Shown piece by piece: positions 54,277 through 61,221 of a DNA stretch of 64,000 nt. The stretch comes from CAUZJF01 sp965248605. Its GTDB lineage: Bacteria > Chloroflexota > Dehalococcoidia > Lucifugimonadales > CAUZJF01. The notes under the pieces were generated by a model. That model had not been told where the DNA came from and ran no database searches. It saw only the letters and a program-made list of their open reading frames with translations. Location of the stretch: NCBI GenBank assembly GCA_965248605.1, contig CBDFJV010000007.1, forward strand, positions 3,131,666 to 3,195,665, in the 5' to 3' direction. How positions within the stretch are numbered: the stretch's first letter is position 1; each line of letters opens with the position of its first letter. The position numbers and the translations under genes are program-made.

Positions 54277-55230
54277 CTACTTGGCTTCGACGATGATCAG
54301 CGGAGTGGTGGCAGTGGTTCCGGCGATACCCGAAGCCTTTATCGAGATGATTCCCGGATCCTGGTCCACGGTCCAGACGACGGACCAGGCACCTTGCTCG
54401 TTTGCGTTTGCGGTTTTTAGGTTCGACCATGAGAGGCCTGTCGGTAGGTCCCTGCTCCCTGTAATCCGGTCAACTGTCGTTCTTTCATCAGGCCGGAAGC
54501 CAGCGCCATATATCGTGACGTCCTGCCCCATCTCCACGATCTGTGGGATGACCACCAGACTACCGTCCGTGTTCGGAACCAGTGAAGGAGAGGTGTCAGG
54601 TGGCGGCTCGGGAAGCGGAGGCGCGTCACCCAAGACCATCGCGGGCGCGCTCGCCTCGCTGCCATCGGCGCCGCTCGCGAGGATCGTGACAATCCCTGCC
54701 TCGACGATCTGGCTTATCCTACCGCTGACGCCCCCGGCGTCTCTAAGAGGATCGAGCTCGATCACCCAGGCACCGCCGCCATTGGAATCGATGAAGGTTG
54801 CTACGGTGGCCCTTGCGCTACCGCCTCCGTAGTCAATCGAGACTGAAACCGGCTCGAACTTATCGAAACCGGACCCGGCGATCATTACCTTGTCTCCAAG
54901 GTAGAACTGTGGCGGGTTTACCATCAGGCCGGCACCAGGAGAAACGCCAGCAGGCCCGGTAGGTCCCTGAGGACCCGCCAACCCAGCCTCGCCCGGTAGT
55001 CCCGGGTTACCCGGCTTACCAGGGTTACCCGGTAGTCCCGGCAGACCTGGCGGTCCTGAAGGTCCTGAAGGTCCCGAAGGACCAAGTTCGCCGGGGTTGC
55101 CCGGCTTTCCAGGTAGTCCCGGCTTGCCCGGTTGTCCCGGATTACCGGCACACGCTGCAAGCAGAAGAAGTCCAAACAGCGATACCAACATCGCCATAAG
55201 TACGCCACTTCGAGGAAGATCTATTCTCAT
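54277..55230 (-). CDS. Collagen-like repeat lipoprotein
   Basis: A 317-residue exported lipoprotein (lipobox LLLAAC, C27). Residues about 29-95 form 22 consecutive Gly-X-Y triplets rich in Gly-Asn-Pro, Gly-Lys-Pro and Gly-Leu-Pro, so a triple helix is likely. Two Ig-like beta-sandwich segments follow (about 110-205, then 235-315: VGDKV/QFYLGDKVMIAGSGF and QDVTIYGAGF, each with a GxGF turn). ATG 55230 has GAGGGG upstream. It probably forms a trimeric stalk anchored in the membrane. Long repeats of similar codons may mutate quickly. Confidence 0.88.
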   Translation of the reverse strand: MRIDLPRSGVLMAMLVSLFGLLLLAACAGNPGQPGKPGLPGKPGNPGELGPSGPSGPSGPPGLPGLPGNPGKPGNPGLPGEAGLAGPQGPTGPAGVSPGAGLMVNPPQFYLGDKVMIAGSGFDKFEPVSVSIDYGGGSARATVATFIDSNGGGAWVIELDPLRDAGGVSGRISQIVEAGIVTILASGADGSEASAPAMVLGDAPPLPEPPPDTSPSLVPNTDGSLVVIPQIVEMGQDVTIYGAGFRPDERTTVDRITGSRDLPTGLSWSNLKTANANEQGAWSVVWTVDQDPGIISIKASGIAGTTATTPLIIVEAK

Positions 55231-55330
55231 TTGAGCCCCTCTCTCCAGTTTCCTCTTTCCGACGAAAACCAAGCCCACAAACGAACGCCTCGCTGGGTTC
55301 CCAAGCGACGCCTAGCTATGAGCGGGGCTA

Positions 55331-55359
55331 ATGATATGCACCAACCCATGGGTTGTCAA
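55331..55359 (-). promoter_or_regulatory. Promoter with palindrome, collagen-like lipoprotein gene
   Basis: On the minus strand a perfect TTGACA (55359 to 55354), a 17-base spacer and TATCAT (55336 to 55331) are followed by a 95-base leader. A perfect 14-bp palindrome CAACCCATGGGTTG (55342-55355) fills the spacer and touches the -35, a typical repressor site. No neighbouring regulator is obvious. Confidence 0.7.
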
Positions 55360-55492
55360 CCCCCCTGCGGCTTGATACTGGCGAATCCAGCGTTACGTCG
55401 CATGATTCCCGCAACGAGGGGCTCGGACGCCTTTCGTCGCGCAACGAAATGCGGGCGGTCGACGCGGGTTGCCCGGAAGGCGAGCCGAGGTG

Positions 55493-55521
55493 TTGTTGGG
55501 GGCGAGCCGCTCTGCTATATT
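55493..55521 (+). promoter_or_regulatory. Promoter of tRNA-Arg(CCG)
   Basis: TTGTTG (55493-55498), a 17-base spacer and TATATT (55516-55521), 11 bases before the mature 5' end. The -10 is the same as for tRNA-Ser. Confidence 0.55.
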
Positions 55522-55532
55522 CGGTGCGACAA

Positions 55533-55604
55533 GCCCCCGTAGCTCAGTGGATAGAGCACCGGCCTCCGGAGCCGGGTGCGTGGGTTCGAGTCCCGCCGGG
55601 GGCG
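55533..55604 (+). tRNA. tRNA-Arg(CCG)
   Basis: Acceptor GCCCCCG/CGGGGGC, anticodon stem CCGGC/GCCGG around CTCCGGA (anticodon CCG, reading CGG), a four-base variable region and T-loop TTCGAGT. No CCA is encoded. The next gene lies just beyond on the other strand. Confidence 0.94.
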
Positions 55605-55613
55605 CTTCGTCAC

Positions 55614-56594
55614 CTAGAACCATTGCGCCTTGTCTACCACGTTCTTCAGGGGCTTGCCCTCGTTGAAACGAACGCAGTTTTCGACAAGCAACTCCGTCCT
55701 CCGGTCTTCCAGGTAAGGGTCCTCCCCGGCTACGTGTGGCGTTATCAACGCTCCAGGTGCCCTCCACAGGCCGTGATCTTCAGGCAGAGGCTCGATCTGG
55801 AATACGTCGAGAGCCGCGCCGGCGATTGCCCCGCGTTCCAGCGCTTCGACGAGATCGTCCAGAATGACGTTCGCACCGCGGCCGATGTTGATGAAGAAAG
55901 CGCTCTCCTTCATAAGTCCGAATTGCGCGGCTTGGAACATGCCGCGGGTCTCGGGCGTCTCGGGCACCGTGGCGATCACGAAGTCGCCTCGTGGGAGGGT
56001 CTCCGCGAGGGCGTCTGCCGGCAGGAGCTCGGCGACTCCGGGCGGTGCGTCACTTCTGCGGGCGTCGACTCCGATGACGTTCATGCCGAACTCCGAGCAC
56101 AGTCTGGCCGTCTCGCTACCGATCCCTCCCACCCCGACGATTACCGCGGTCGCCTCCGGCAGGTGGACAGTCTCGACGGCCGAAAGCCATTCGCGTCGGA
56201 GCTGGCCCGGAATGTACTTATGAAGACCCCGAGCGAAGGCGAGCACAAAGGACATGATATGCGCGCTTATGTGATCGTTGAAGATCTCCCGGGTGTTAGT
56301 CACGACGACATCGCTCTCGATGAGCGCTGGATAGTAGAAACCGGCCAGCGGTCCCGCGTGCGGCGAAGCTATCCAACGAAGCTTTTTAGCCCGCCCGAAG
56401 ACCTCGGGCAGAACGTAACCGAAAACAGCATCGGCGTCCTCGATCAGCTCCTTGGCCTCGTCGGTTGTGCTAGCGACGTCGACCTGAATTCCGGGGACGG
56501 CTTCGGCCAGTTTGCGAGGCCAATGGTCGTAATGGAAACCTTTACCAGGTTCGCCCCTCGGACCGGTGGATACGATGAGCAGCCGAAAGGACAT
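55614..56594 (-). CDS. 2-hydroxyacid dehydrogenase (third in the window)
   Basis: A 326-residue D-isomer-specific 2-hydroxyacid dehydrogenase. The nucleotide loop is GVGGIG (VIVGVGGIGSETAR). The catalytic Arg is in NIGRG, the Glu in QIEPLPEDH, and the His in TPHVAGE. ATG 56594 is preferred to a longer frame that begins in repeat-derived sequence. It lies between the two tRNA-Arg genes, with no operon partner. Substrate unknown. Confidence 0.85.
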   Translation of the reverse strand: MSFRLLIVSTGPRGEPGKGFHYDHWPRKLAEAVPGIQVDVASTTDEAKELIEDADAVFGYVLPEVFGRAKKLRWIASPHAGPLAGFYYPALIESDVVVTNTREIFNDHISAHIMSFVLAFARGLHKYIPGQLRREWLSAVETVHLPEATAVIVGVGGIGSETARLCSEFGMNVIGVDARRSDAPPGVAELLPADALAETLPRGDFVIATVPETPETRGMFQAAQFGLMKESAFFINIGRGANVILDDLVEALERGAIAGAALDVFQIEPLPEDHGLWRAPGALITPHVAGEDPYLEDRRTELLVENCVRFNEGKPLKNVVDKAQWF

Positions 56595-56727
56595 ATCGGT
56601 GGGCCTCCGTGCGAGAGCGCACGCGAGGGAGTCTAGGAACCCCGCCCATGTGATGTCAAGGGTCTCGATATCGACGGGGTGTAATTGGAAGTAGTGGGGA
56701 ATTGGGATTGCAGAGGTATAAGTAAAG

Positions 56728-56888
56728 TCCGGGTGCTGCCCGGCGTCCAAGAGGACGCGGTGGTGAGCTTTGAGGACCGGCTGGGCTCAAGAAGAGGTTT
56801 CGGAGCGGACCGACGAAGCAGGTTATCGAAATGTATGAAGTGGGTCTACGGGCAAATCGCGGTAGGCCCGTCCACCGCACCGTAGACA
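56728..56888 (+). pseudogene. Integrase C-terminal tail remnant
   Basis: Reads RVLPGVQEDAVVSFEDRLGS in one frame, matching RVLPGIQEDAVVNFEDRLAQ of the integrase at 58 kb. The catalytic motifs are not included. Base identity with 58352-58515 is high but clearly imperfect, so it is an older copy. Confidence 0.65.
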
Positions 56889-56893
56889 GCTTT

Positions 56894-56931
56894 CCCCTGT
56901 AGCTCAGACGGATAGAGCAACGGTTTCCTAA
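56894..56931 (+). other. 5' half of tRNA-Arg (attachment-site remnant)
   Basis: 38 bases equal to the first half of the tRNA-Arg at 58519 with one substitution, ending at the anticodon loop (TTTCCTAA), after which sequence differs. This is what remains after integration into the anticodon loop of tRNA genes. It cannot produce a mature tRNA. Confidence 0.75.
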
Positions 56932-57066
56932 TTAGCCAGGACGCCCTCCCACGAGCTCGCAGACCCTCGGCAGCGGGGTATTCGTAGCTGACCGCGCCGG
57001 ATGCCGCCCGCGAATGCCCGTGCTAACCCGCACGGCAGGTTAGCAAAATGTTTGAAACGAACGCTC

Positions 57067-57483
57067 CTACCCGGCCGTGACCTTCTCCGGTTGGTCGGTC
57101 TGCTTCACCCCGGCGAGGAACTCATCGTCGTTGAGGGCGATAGGTCGCAGGATTTCCCACATGGCGTATGCCAAGGGCGAAGGGCCGTTAGCGGCGGCCT
57201 TAGCAAACAGGGCCAACGGATCGCCATCAGGGGAGACTTGTTGTTGGAGCGCCTGGCGAAGCAGGAACCGAGCATACGTGGTCATGCCCATGCCACTTTC
57301 TTTGCCGCGGCGCTGAAGCTCCTTGAGGTCTTCCTTCGAGACCCGGACCGACAGCCTGTGCTCGAGAGGCCGGCTTACCACTAGCTCGACGGGCTCCAGT
57401 TCGTCTTCGTAGTCCGCCAGGCTGTGGGTCTCCCAGAACTTCGCTTCGTCTTCTTCGCTATCGAACTCAGGTATCTTGCCCAT
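57067..57483 (-). CDS. CopG-type antitoxin (BrnA-like)
   Basis: A 138-residue protein. The N-terminal motif FDSEEDEAKFWETHSLADY is the signature of CopG antitoxins of the type II family, and residues about 45-85 (EHRLSVRVSKEDLKELQRRG, then KESGMGMTTYARFLLRQAL) form the ribbon-helix-helix. A C-terminal 40-residue extension has no known role. It follows the toxin gene by 4 bases. It should neutralise the BrnT-like toxin and repress the promoter. Confidence 0.8.
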   Translation of the reverse strand: MGKIPEFDSEEDEAKFWETHSLADYEDELEPVELVVSRPLEHRLSVRVSKEDLKELQRRGKESGMGMTTYARFLLRQALQQQVSPDGDPLALFAKAAANGPSPLAYAMWEILRPIALNDDEFLAGVKQTDQPEKVTAG

Positions 57484-57487
57484 TTTG

Positions 57488-57775
57488 TTAGCTCCTAAGC
57501 TGTACAACGTGCTTCTTCGCCGTGTTTATCTCATTCCGGTCGCTCTTCCATCCAGTCTTCAGCCTCCAAAGCCCTCGTAGCAGCGGCTGGAGAACGATAG
57601 TCAGGAAATGGCCTCCGTGGGTCTTACCAGTGACATAGGTGCGCTCCCCGTGGCGACGGGAGTAGTTGGGGCCGAAAACAACCTCTTCCACGTCCTCGAC
57701 GGTGAGTCCTTTGTCTACTTCGAGATGGTTGATGTTCCAATCGTCCCAATCGAGGCTTGTAACATATATCGGCAT
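57488..57775 (-). CDS. BrnT-like toxin
   Basis: A 95-residue small basic protein. The segment WDDWNINHLEVDKGLTVEDVEEVVF and then RTYVTGKTHGGHFLTIVLQP resemble BrnT-family ribonuclease toxins, including the H at the start of helix and the beta hairpin. The C-terminal KKHVVQLRS is basic. ATG 57775. It is the upstream gene of the pair and lies inside a tRNA-bounded mobile region, as is common. Confidence 0.72.
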   Translation of the reverse strand: MPIYVTSLDWDDWNINHLEVDKGLTVEDVEEVVFGPNYSRRHGERTYVTGKTHGGHFLTIVLQPLLRGLWRLKTGWKSDRNEINTAKKHVVQLRS

Positions 57776-57801
57776 CTCAGATATTCCTTGTCCGCCATTG
57801 T

Positions 57802-58557
57802 ATGACAATTTGCATCAAATGTCAAGTAACATCAGCTATGAATCGTAGCTGGGGGAGGGACGAGGGCAAGGAGAGCCCCACGGGGGGGGGTACCGCAGGG
57901 CTTGAGGAAACCTGTCCTAAGCCAGCACAGGCTGGGGTTCAGACAGCATCAATATCTTATCCGGTCGCCGGCTACCTCGCGGTAACGCAGACGAAGCACC
58001 GGCTGCACGATGATCGAGGACTGGTGTACGAGGAGCCCAAGACAAAGAAGTCCGGTCAGCCGGTCGTACTGCCCGACGTCACCCGCCAGACGCTACAGGA
58101 CGAGTACGGAGCCCGCAATGCCCCCGGTGCGGACCACATGGTCATCCTGGGCCCTTACGGCCGTGCTGCTCAGCCCGATACCGTCTCGCAAGCGTTCAGG
58201 CGGCTAGCGAGGAGGACCGGCTTTTCCGATCTACCCCTGAAGGACCTACGCCACACCCACGGGTCGCTGATGCTCGCGTCGGGCGCCAACCTGAAAGTGG
58301 TACAGGACCGCCTCCGGCATGCTAACATCGGTACCACGGCCGACAGGTACATCCGGGTGCTGCCAGGCATCCAGGAGGACGCGGTGGTGAACTTCGAGGA
58401 CCGGCTTGCTCAGGAAGAGATTTCGGACCGGACCGACGAGGCAAGGTTAGCAAAATGTTTGAAAAGTGGGTCTACAGGCAAATCGCCGCTGGCCCGTCCA
58501 CCGCACCGTAGACGGCTTGCCCCTGTAGCTCAGGCGGATAGAGCAACGGTTTCCTAA
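57802..58557 (+). pseudogene. Truncated tyrosine recombinase (phage-type integrase)
   Basis: Homology begins near 57955 (VAGYLAVTQTKHR). The C-terminal catalytic motifs are present: R-H-T-H in LKDLRHTHGSLML, a second His in RLRHANIGTT and the nucleophile Tyr in TADRYIRVLP. The N-terminal core-binding domain and first catalytic Arg are absent, and the first 50 residues come from unrelated sequence. Its stop lies inside the adjacent tRNA-Arg. It is a fragment of the integrase that once inserted an element here. Confidence 0.75.
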
Positions 58558-58595
58558 ACCGTGTGTCGCCGGTTCGAGTCCGGCCAGGGGTACCA
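58519..58595 (+). tRNA. tRNA-Arg(CCT)
   Basis: Acceptor GCCCCTG/CAGGGGT with a G-U end pair, anticodon stem ACGGT/ACCGT around TTCCTAA (anticodon CCT, reading AGG), T-loop TTCGAGT, discriminator A and encoded CCA. It is the intact integration target; its 5' half is repeated at 56894-56931. Confidence 0.93.
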
Positions 58596-58676
58596 CCTAA
58601 CCATCTCGTGACGAAAGAGCCTCTGCCTGTTCAAAGCAAGGGCCTCGGTGCCGTTCAGCCTCGGACTGGCCAGGGA

Positions 58677-58982
58677 CTAAACGTCGACTGAGCTAGCCGC
58701 GACCCTGCCCGCTTTCGTCAGGCTGCGGACCGTCATTACCATGGGGAGTAGCTCTTTCAACGTCGACTCACCTTTGGACGTGAGTTGGAATCGACCAGTG
58801 TCGTTTTGTCGGATGAGTTCTTGAACTGAGAGAGCCCGCAGATATCGGCTTAGCTGGCTGTAGCTCAGGTTGCAGCGGTACATGATGGCTGTTTTTTTCG
58901 CACCGCCGTTGTCGCAGGTCGAGAGGATTTCCTGAATTATCTCAATCGCTGTTCGGCGACGTTTTGACGTTGAGGTTGTCAT
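58677..58982 (-). CDS. Winged-helix DNA-binding protein (HTH_45-like)
   Basis: A 101-residue protein. Residues about 8-85 form a winged helix: RTAIEIIQEILSTC, then GAKKTAIMYRCNLSYSQLSRYL (recognition helix), then GRFQLTSKGESTLKEL (wing). The pattern KTxIxYxxNLSYxQLxxYL is typical of the archaeal-style HTH_45 family. ATG 58982 is preferred over a longer frame with no family match. It probably binds DNA as a dimer. No partner gene is adjacent. Confidence 0.82.
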   Translation of the reverse strand: MTTSTSKRRRTAIEIIQEILSTCDNGGAKKTAIMYRCNLSYSQLSRYLRALSVQELIRQNDTGRFQLTSKGESTLKELLPMVMTVRSLTKAGRVAASSVDV

Positions 58983-59384
58983 TAACACCCTTCCGGTCCA
59001 TCTTGAAACACGAACTGGCCCGTACCCGCTCGGCTGCGGGCTGTACTCTCTTCCACAGTAACAGCGGCGTGGTGACGGTGGGGTGAACAAGTGGATAAAA
59101 CACGGTTGCAGTCCGAGCGGGCGCCTGTGAAGTTATTGTTAGTTCGCGCGCTTGGCGTGCCGGCGAGTTCGGTGTGGTGTCGATACCACCAAGTGCGGAC
59201 TGAGGCCCTGAGATGGCTCCAGCTAGCAGCGCGATTCGCAGGCGTGCGGCGGGAGATAGGACTCGGCTCGAGACACTCCAATTGCCACGAAGCGAAAGCC
59301 GTAACGTTAGCCGTAACCAACCAGGGACGATGTTGCGTTAGACTGCGTCACGAAAGAGTCTAGTTCCAGGCGAGCGAGTTATTC
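58983..59384. other. 402-bp gap without a supported gene
   Basis: Frames across it encode basic, compositionally skewed sequence with no family match. The region may hold the promoters of the winged-helix gene (leftward) and the membrane protein (rightward). Confidence 0.5.
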
Positions 59385-59573
59385 GTGAGTCAGTCCACTC
59401 AAGAGCCGATGACACCACAGCCCTTGGCTAAAGACGCAGCCGGCGCGATCTTGCATTGGGGTTGGCTGCCTTTCGGCCAACCGATCCGGTCCGTGGTCGT
59501 GCCCCTTGCGATCTTTATCTCAGCCGCCGCCTCGCGATCTGATGAGCTTCACTTGTTTCCTTACGAAGAATGA
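59385..59573 (+). CDS. Possible small protein upstream of the membrane sensor-like gene
   Basis: A 62-residue GTG-started frame with moderately hydrophobic VVVPLAIFISAAA. Its stop overlaps the next start as ATGA, which favours translation coupling, but there is no clear ribosome-binding site and no recognised family. It could also be leader sequence, with a GTTGGC/GCCAAC hairpin at 59461-59481 inside it. Confidence 0.3.
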   Translation: MSQSTQEPMTPQPLAKDAAGAILHWGWLPFGQPIRSVVVPLAIFISAAASRSDELHLFPYEE

Positions 59574-60787
59574 AGAACAGGGCCGCCAAATTCCTTGCCT
59601 GGCTCCTCTGGGCCGCGTTCTGGGCCCAGGCAGCGTTTATCATTCTCGTCGAGCACTTCCTGGTTCCTTCCATCGGACAAGAAGTGCTGGTAGTGGATCT
59701 GTTGTTTGTCCTAGCCGCCGCTGCCATGGCTACCACGGGGACTATTGTCGTTTCGAGGCTTCCAGGTAACCCCGTCGGCTGGCTGCTGCTGGCAGCTGCT
59801 CTTGCACCCTTTCTTGCTGAGACCGCCCTCGTCTACGCTCAGTACACCCTCCGTATCAGGCCGGACGCCCTGCCTGGCGGTTTGGTCGCGGGATTAATCT
59901 CCCAAAATCTTTGGATGGTGTTCCTCGGTTCGATCATTTTTCTTGCGCTCCTCTTTCCCGACGGAAAGTTGCTGTCGGCGCGCTGGCGATGGGTTTTGTG
60001 GGGTTCGGTTGGTGCTCTCATAGCACTCGCTGCCTCGTCGTCTCTGGGGCCTGAACTAGCTTTTTTGGAAGTACAGCCGCCTCTTAAGAGCCCAATCGCC
60101 ATTGCCGGCGCCGAGGGGATCCTGGCTGCCGTTGAAATAGCGGCCCTTCTCGGTATTGCCGTATCGTTGATCGCGGTGACGTTGTCCATGGCTCTCCGCT
60201 TCACCGGGAGCGCTGGTGAAGAACGTCAGCAGATCAAGTGGTTCGCTTACACGGCCGGCTTGTTCACCACATACTTCGTTGTGACCCTACTCTTGGAAAT
60301 CACCGGCAACCCTCTCCCCAAGGCTTGGGACTCAGCCTTGCTCGCCGGCTTTCTCTCGCTCTTGCCCGCGGGCGTGGCATTGGCCATCCTCAAATACCGC
60401 CTGTATGACATCGACTTCCTCATTAACCGCACGCTGGTCTATGGTGTGCTGACCGCAGTTCTGGCAGTCACGTATTTTGGCAGTGTTGTGGTGCTCCAAA
60501 CGGCCTTCCGCACGATCACGGGGCAGGGAAGTACTGTGGCGCTCGTCGTTTCGACTCTGGCGATAGTGGCGCTGTTCTCACCGCTGCGCAACCGCGTCCA
60601 GGTAATCATCGACAGGCGTTTCTACCGTCGCAAGTACGACGCGGCAAGGACAGTGGCCGGCTTCAGCGCAACGGCGCGGGATGAAGTTGACCTGGAGAGA
60701 CTCACCCGCAACCTGGTAACTGTGGTTCAGGACGCCCTACAGCCTGCCCATGTGTCATTGCAGTTGCGTGGGTCTGACGATGAGTGA
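59570..60787 (+). CDS. Multi-pass membrane protein resembling a sensor-kinase input region
   Basis: A 405-residue protein with about eight to nine hydrophobic spans in its first 350 residues and a cytoplasmic end (about 350-405) with FSPLRNRVQVIIDRRFYRRKYDAARTV and a DxxxLTRNLVTVVQDALQPAHVSL segment. That C-terminal part matches the linker that normally joins membrane sensor regions to histidine kinase domains in Chloroflexota and Actinomycetota, but no HisKA or HATPase follows. It may be a receptor that works with a separate kinase, or a truncated one. Confidence 0.72.
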   Translation: MKNRAAKFLAWLLWAAFWAQAAFIILVEHFLVPSIGQEVLVVDLLFVLAAAAMATTGTIVVSRLPGNPVGWLLLAAALAPFLAETALVYAQYTLRIRPDALPGGLVAGLISQNLWMVFLGSIIFLALLFPDGKLLSARWRWVLWGSVGALIALAASSSLGPELAFLEVQPPLKSPIAIAGAEGILAAVEIAALLGIAVSLIAVTLSMALRFTGSAGEERQQIKWFAYTAGLFTTYFVVTLLLEITGNPLPKAWDSALLAGFLSLLPAGVALAILKYRLYDIDFLINRTLVYGVLTAVLAVTYFGSVVVLQTAFRTITGQGSTVALVVSTLAIVALFSPLRNRVQVIIDRRFYRRKYDAARTVAGFSATARDEVDLERLTRNLVTVVQDALQPAHVSLQLRGSDDE

Positions 60788-60963
60788 CCTGGCGACAAGT
60801 GCGAGCGTTCAAAAGGAGGCCACGGCCCGACCTATCTACCTTGTGAACGGCGAGCGGCCCTGCTGATCCGATCTGAAGGTGAGATACGAGGCGTTTGTTA
60901 ACAGAAGTGCTGACAACGACACAGAGGTTCCGGCGGGGCGATACAACGCGATGAGGGTAGGGA

Positions 60964-61040
60964 TGGTGGGCGGTACTGGATTTGAACCAATGACCTCTGC
61001 GATGTCAACGCAGCGCTCTAAACCGCTGAGCTAACCGCCC
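60964..61040 (-). tRNA. tRNA-Val(GAC)
   Basis: On the minus strand the acceptor GGGCGGT/ACCGCCC, anticodon stem CTGCG/CGCAG around TTGACAT (anticodon GAC), T-loop TTCAAAT and encoded CCA. It reads GUC (and GUU by wobble). Confidence 0.95.
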
Positions 61041-61081
61041 GAAACCCGCTGTCCGCGGTCGACCGGTGGACGAGTGAGTCA

Positions 61082-61111
61082 AGTCTAGCAAGGGCCGCTG
61101 ATTCAGGTCAA
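61082..61111 (-). promoter_or_regulatory. Candidate promoter of tRNA-Val
   Basis: TTGACC (61111 to 61106), an 18-base spacer and TAGACT (61087 to 61082) on the minus strand, about 41 bases before the mature tRNA. Confidence 0.45.
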
Positions 61112-61158
61112 GAAAGAAACCTGACCCTAACGCGGCACGTCCAACGGCTGGGCAGAAC

Positions 61159-61192
61159 GCAGAAGGGGCCCGCGTCTGCGGGCCCCTTCTGC
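61159..61192 (-). terminator. Terminator of rpoC
   Basis: A perfect 15-bp GC-rich stem (61159-61173 with 61178-61192) and a 4-base loop lie 30 bases after the rpoC stop. The following T content is low, so it relies on a strong stem. Confidence 0.75.
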
Positions 61193-61221
61193 TTATCGCT
61201 TCATGGCGGGGACGTTAGCGC

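Larger units (their letters stand above)
56595..57066. other. Gap holding integrase tail, half tRNA and repeat fragments
   Basis: 56728-56888 repeats the 3' end of the integrase gene at 58352-58515 with many substitutions. 56894-56931 is a 5' half of tRNA-Arg, and 57034-57058 repeats the short stretch at 58441-58463. A small hairpin GCTAAC/GTTAGC is at 57022-57044. No intact gene is present. Confidence 0.7.

Noticed and set aside
55353..56636. 427-codon plus-strand frame
   Set aside because: Runs through the tRNA-Arg gene and antisense to the 2-hydroxyacid dehydrogenase; LAPVAQ-type tRNA translation is visible in it.
59091..59363. 90-codon plus-strand frame
   Set aside because: Basic, skewed composition, no start signal and no recognised domain.
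60780..60866. 28-codon frame overlapping the end of the membrane protein gene
   Set aside because: Very short and without family match; the overlap alone is not enough.
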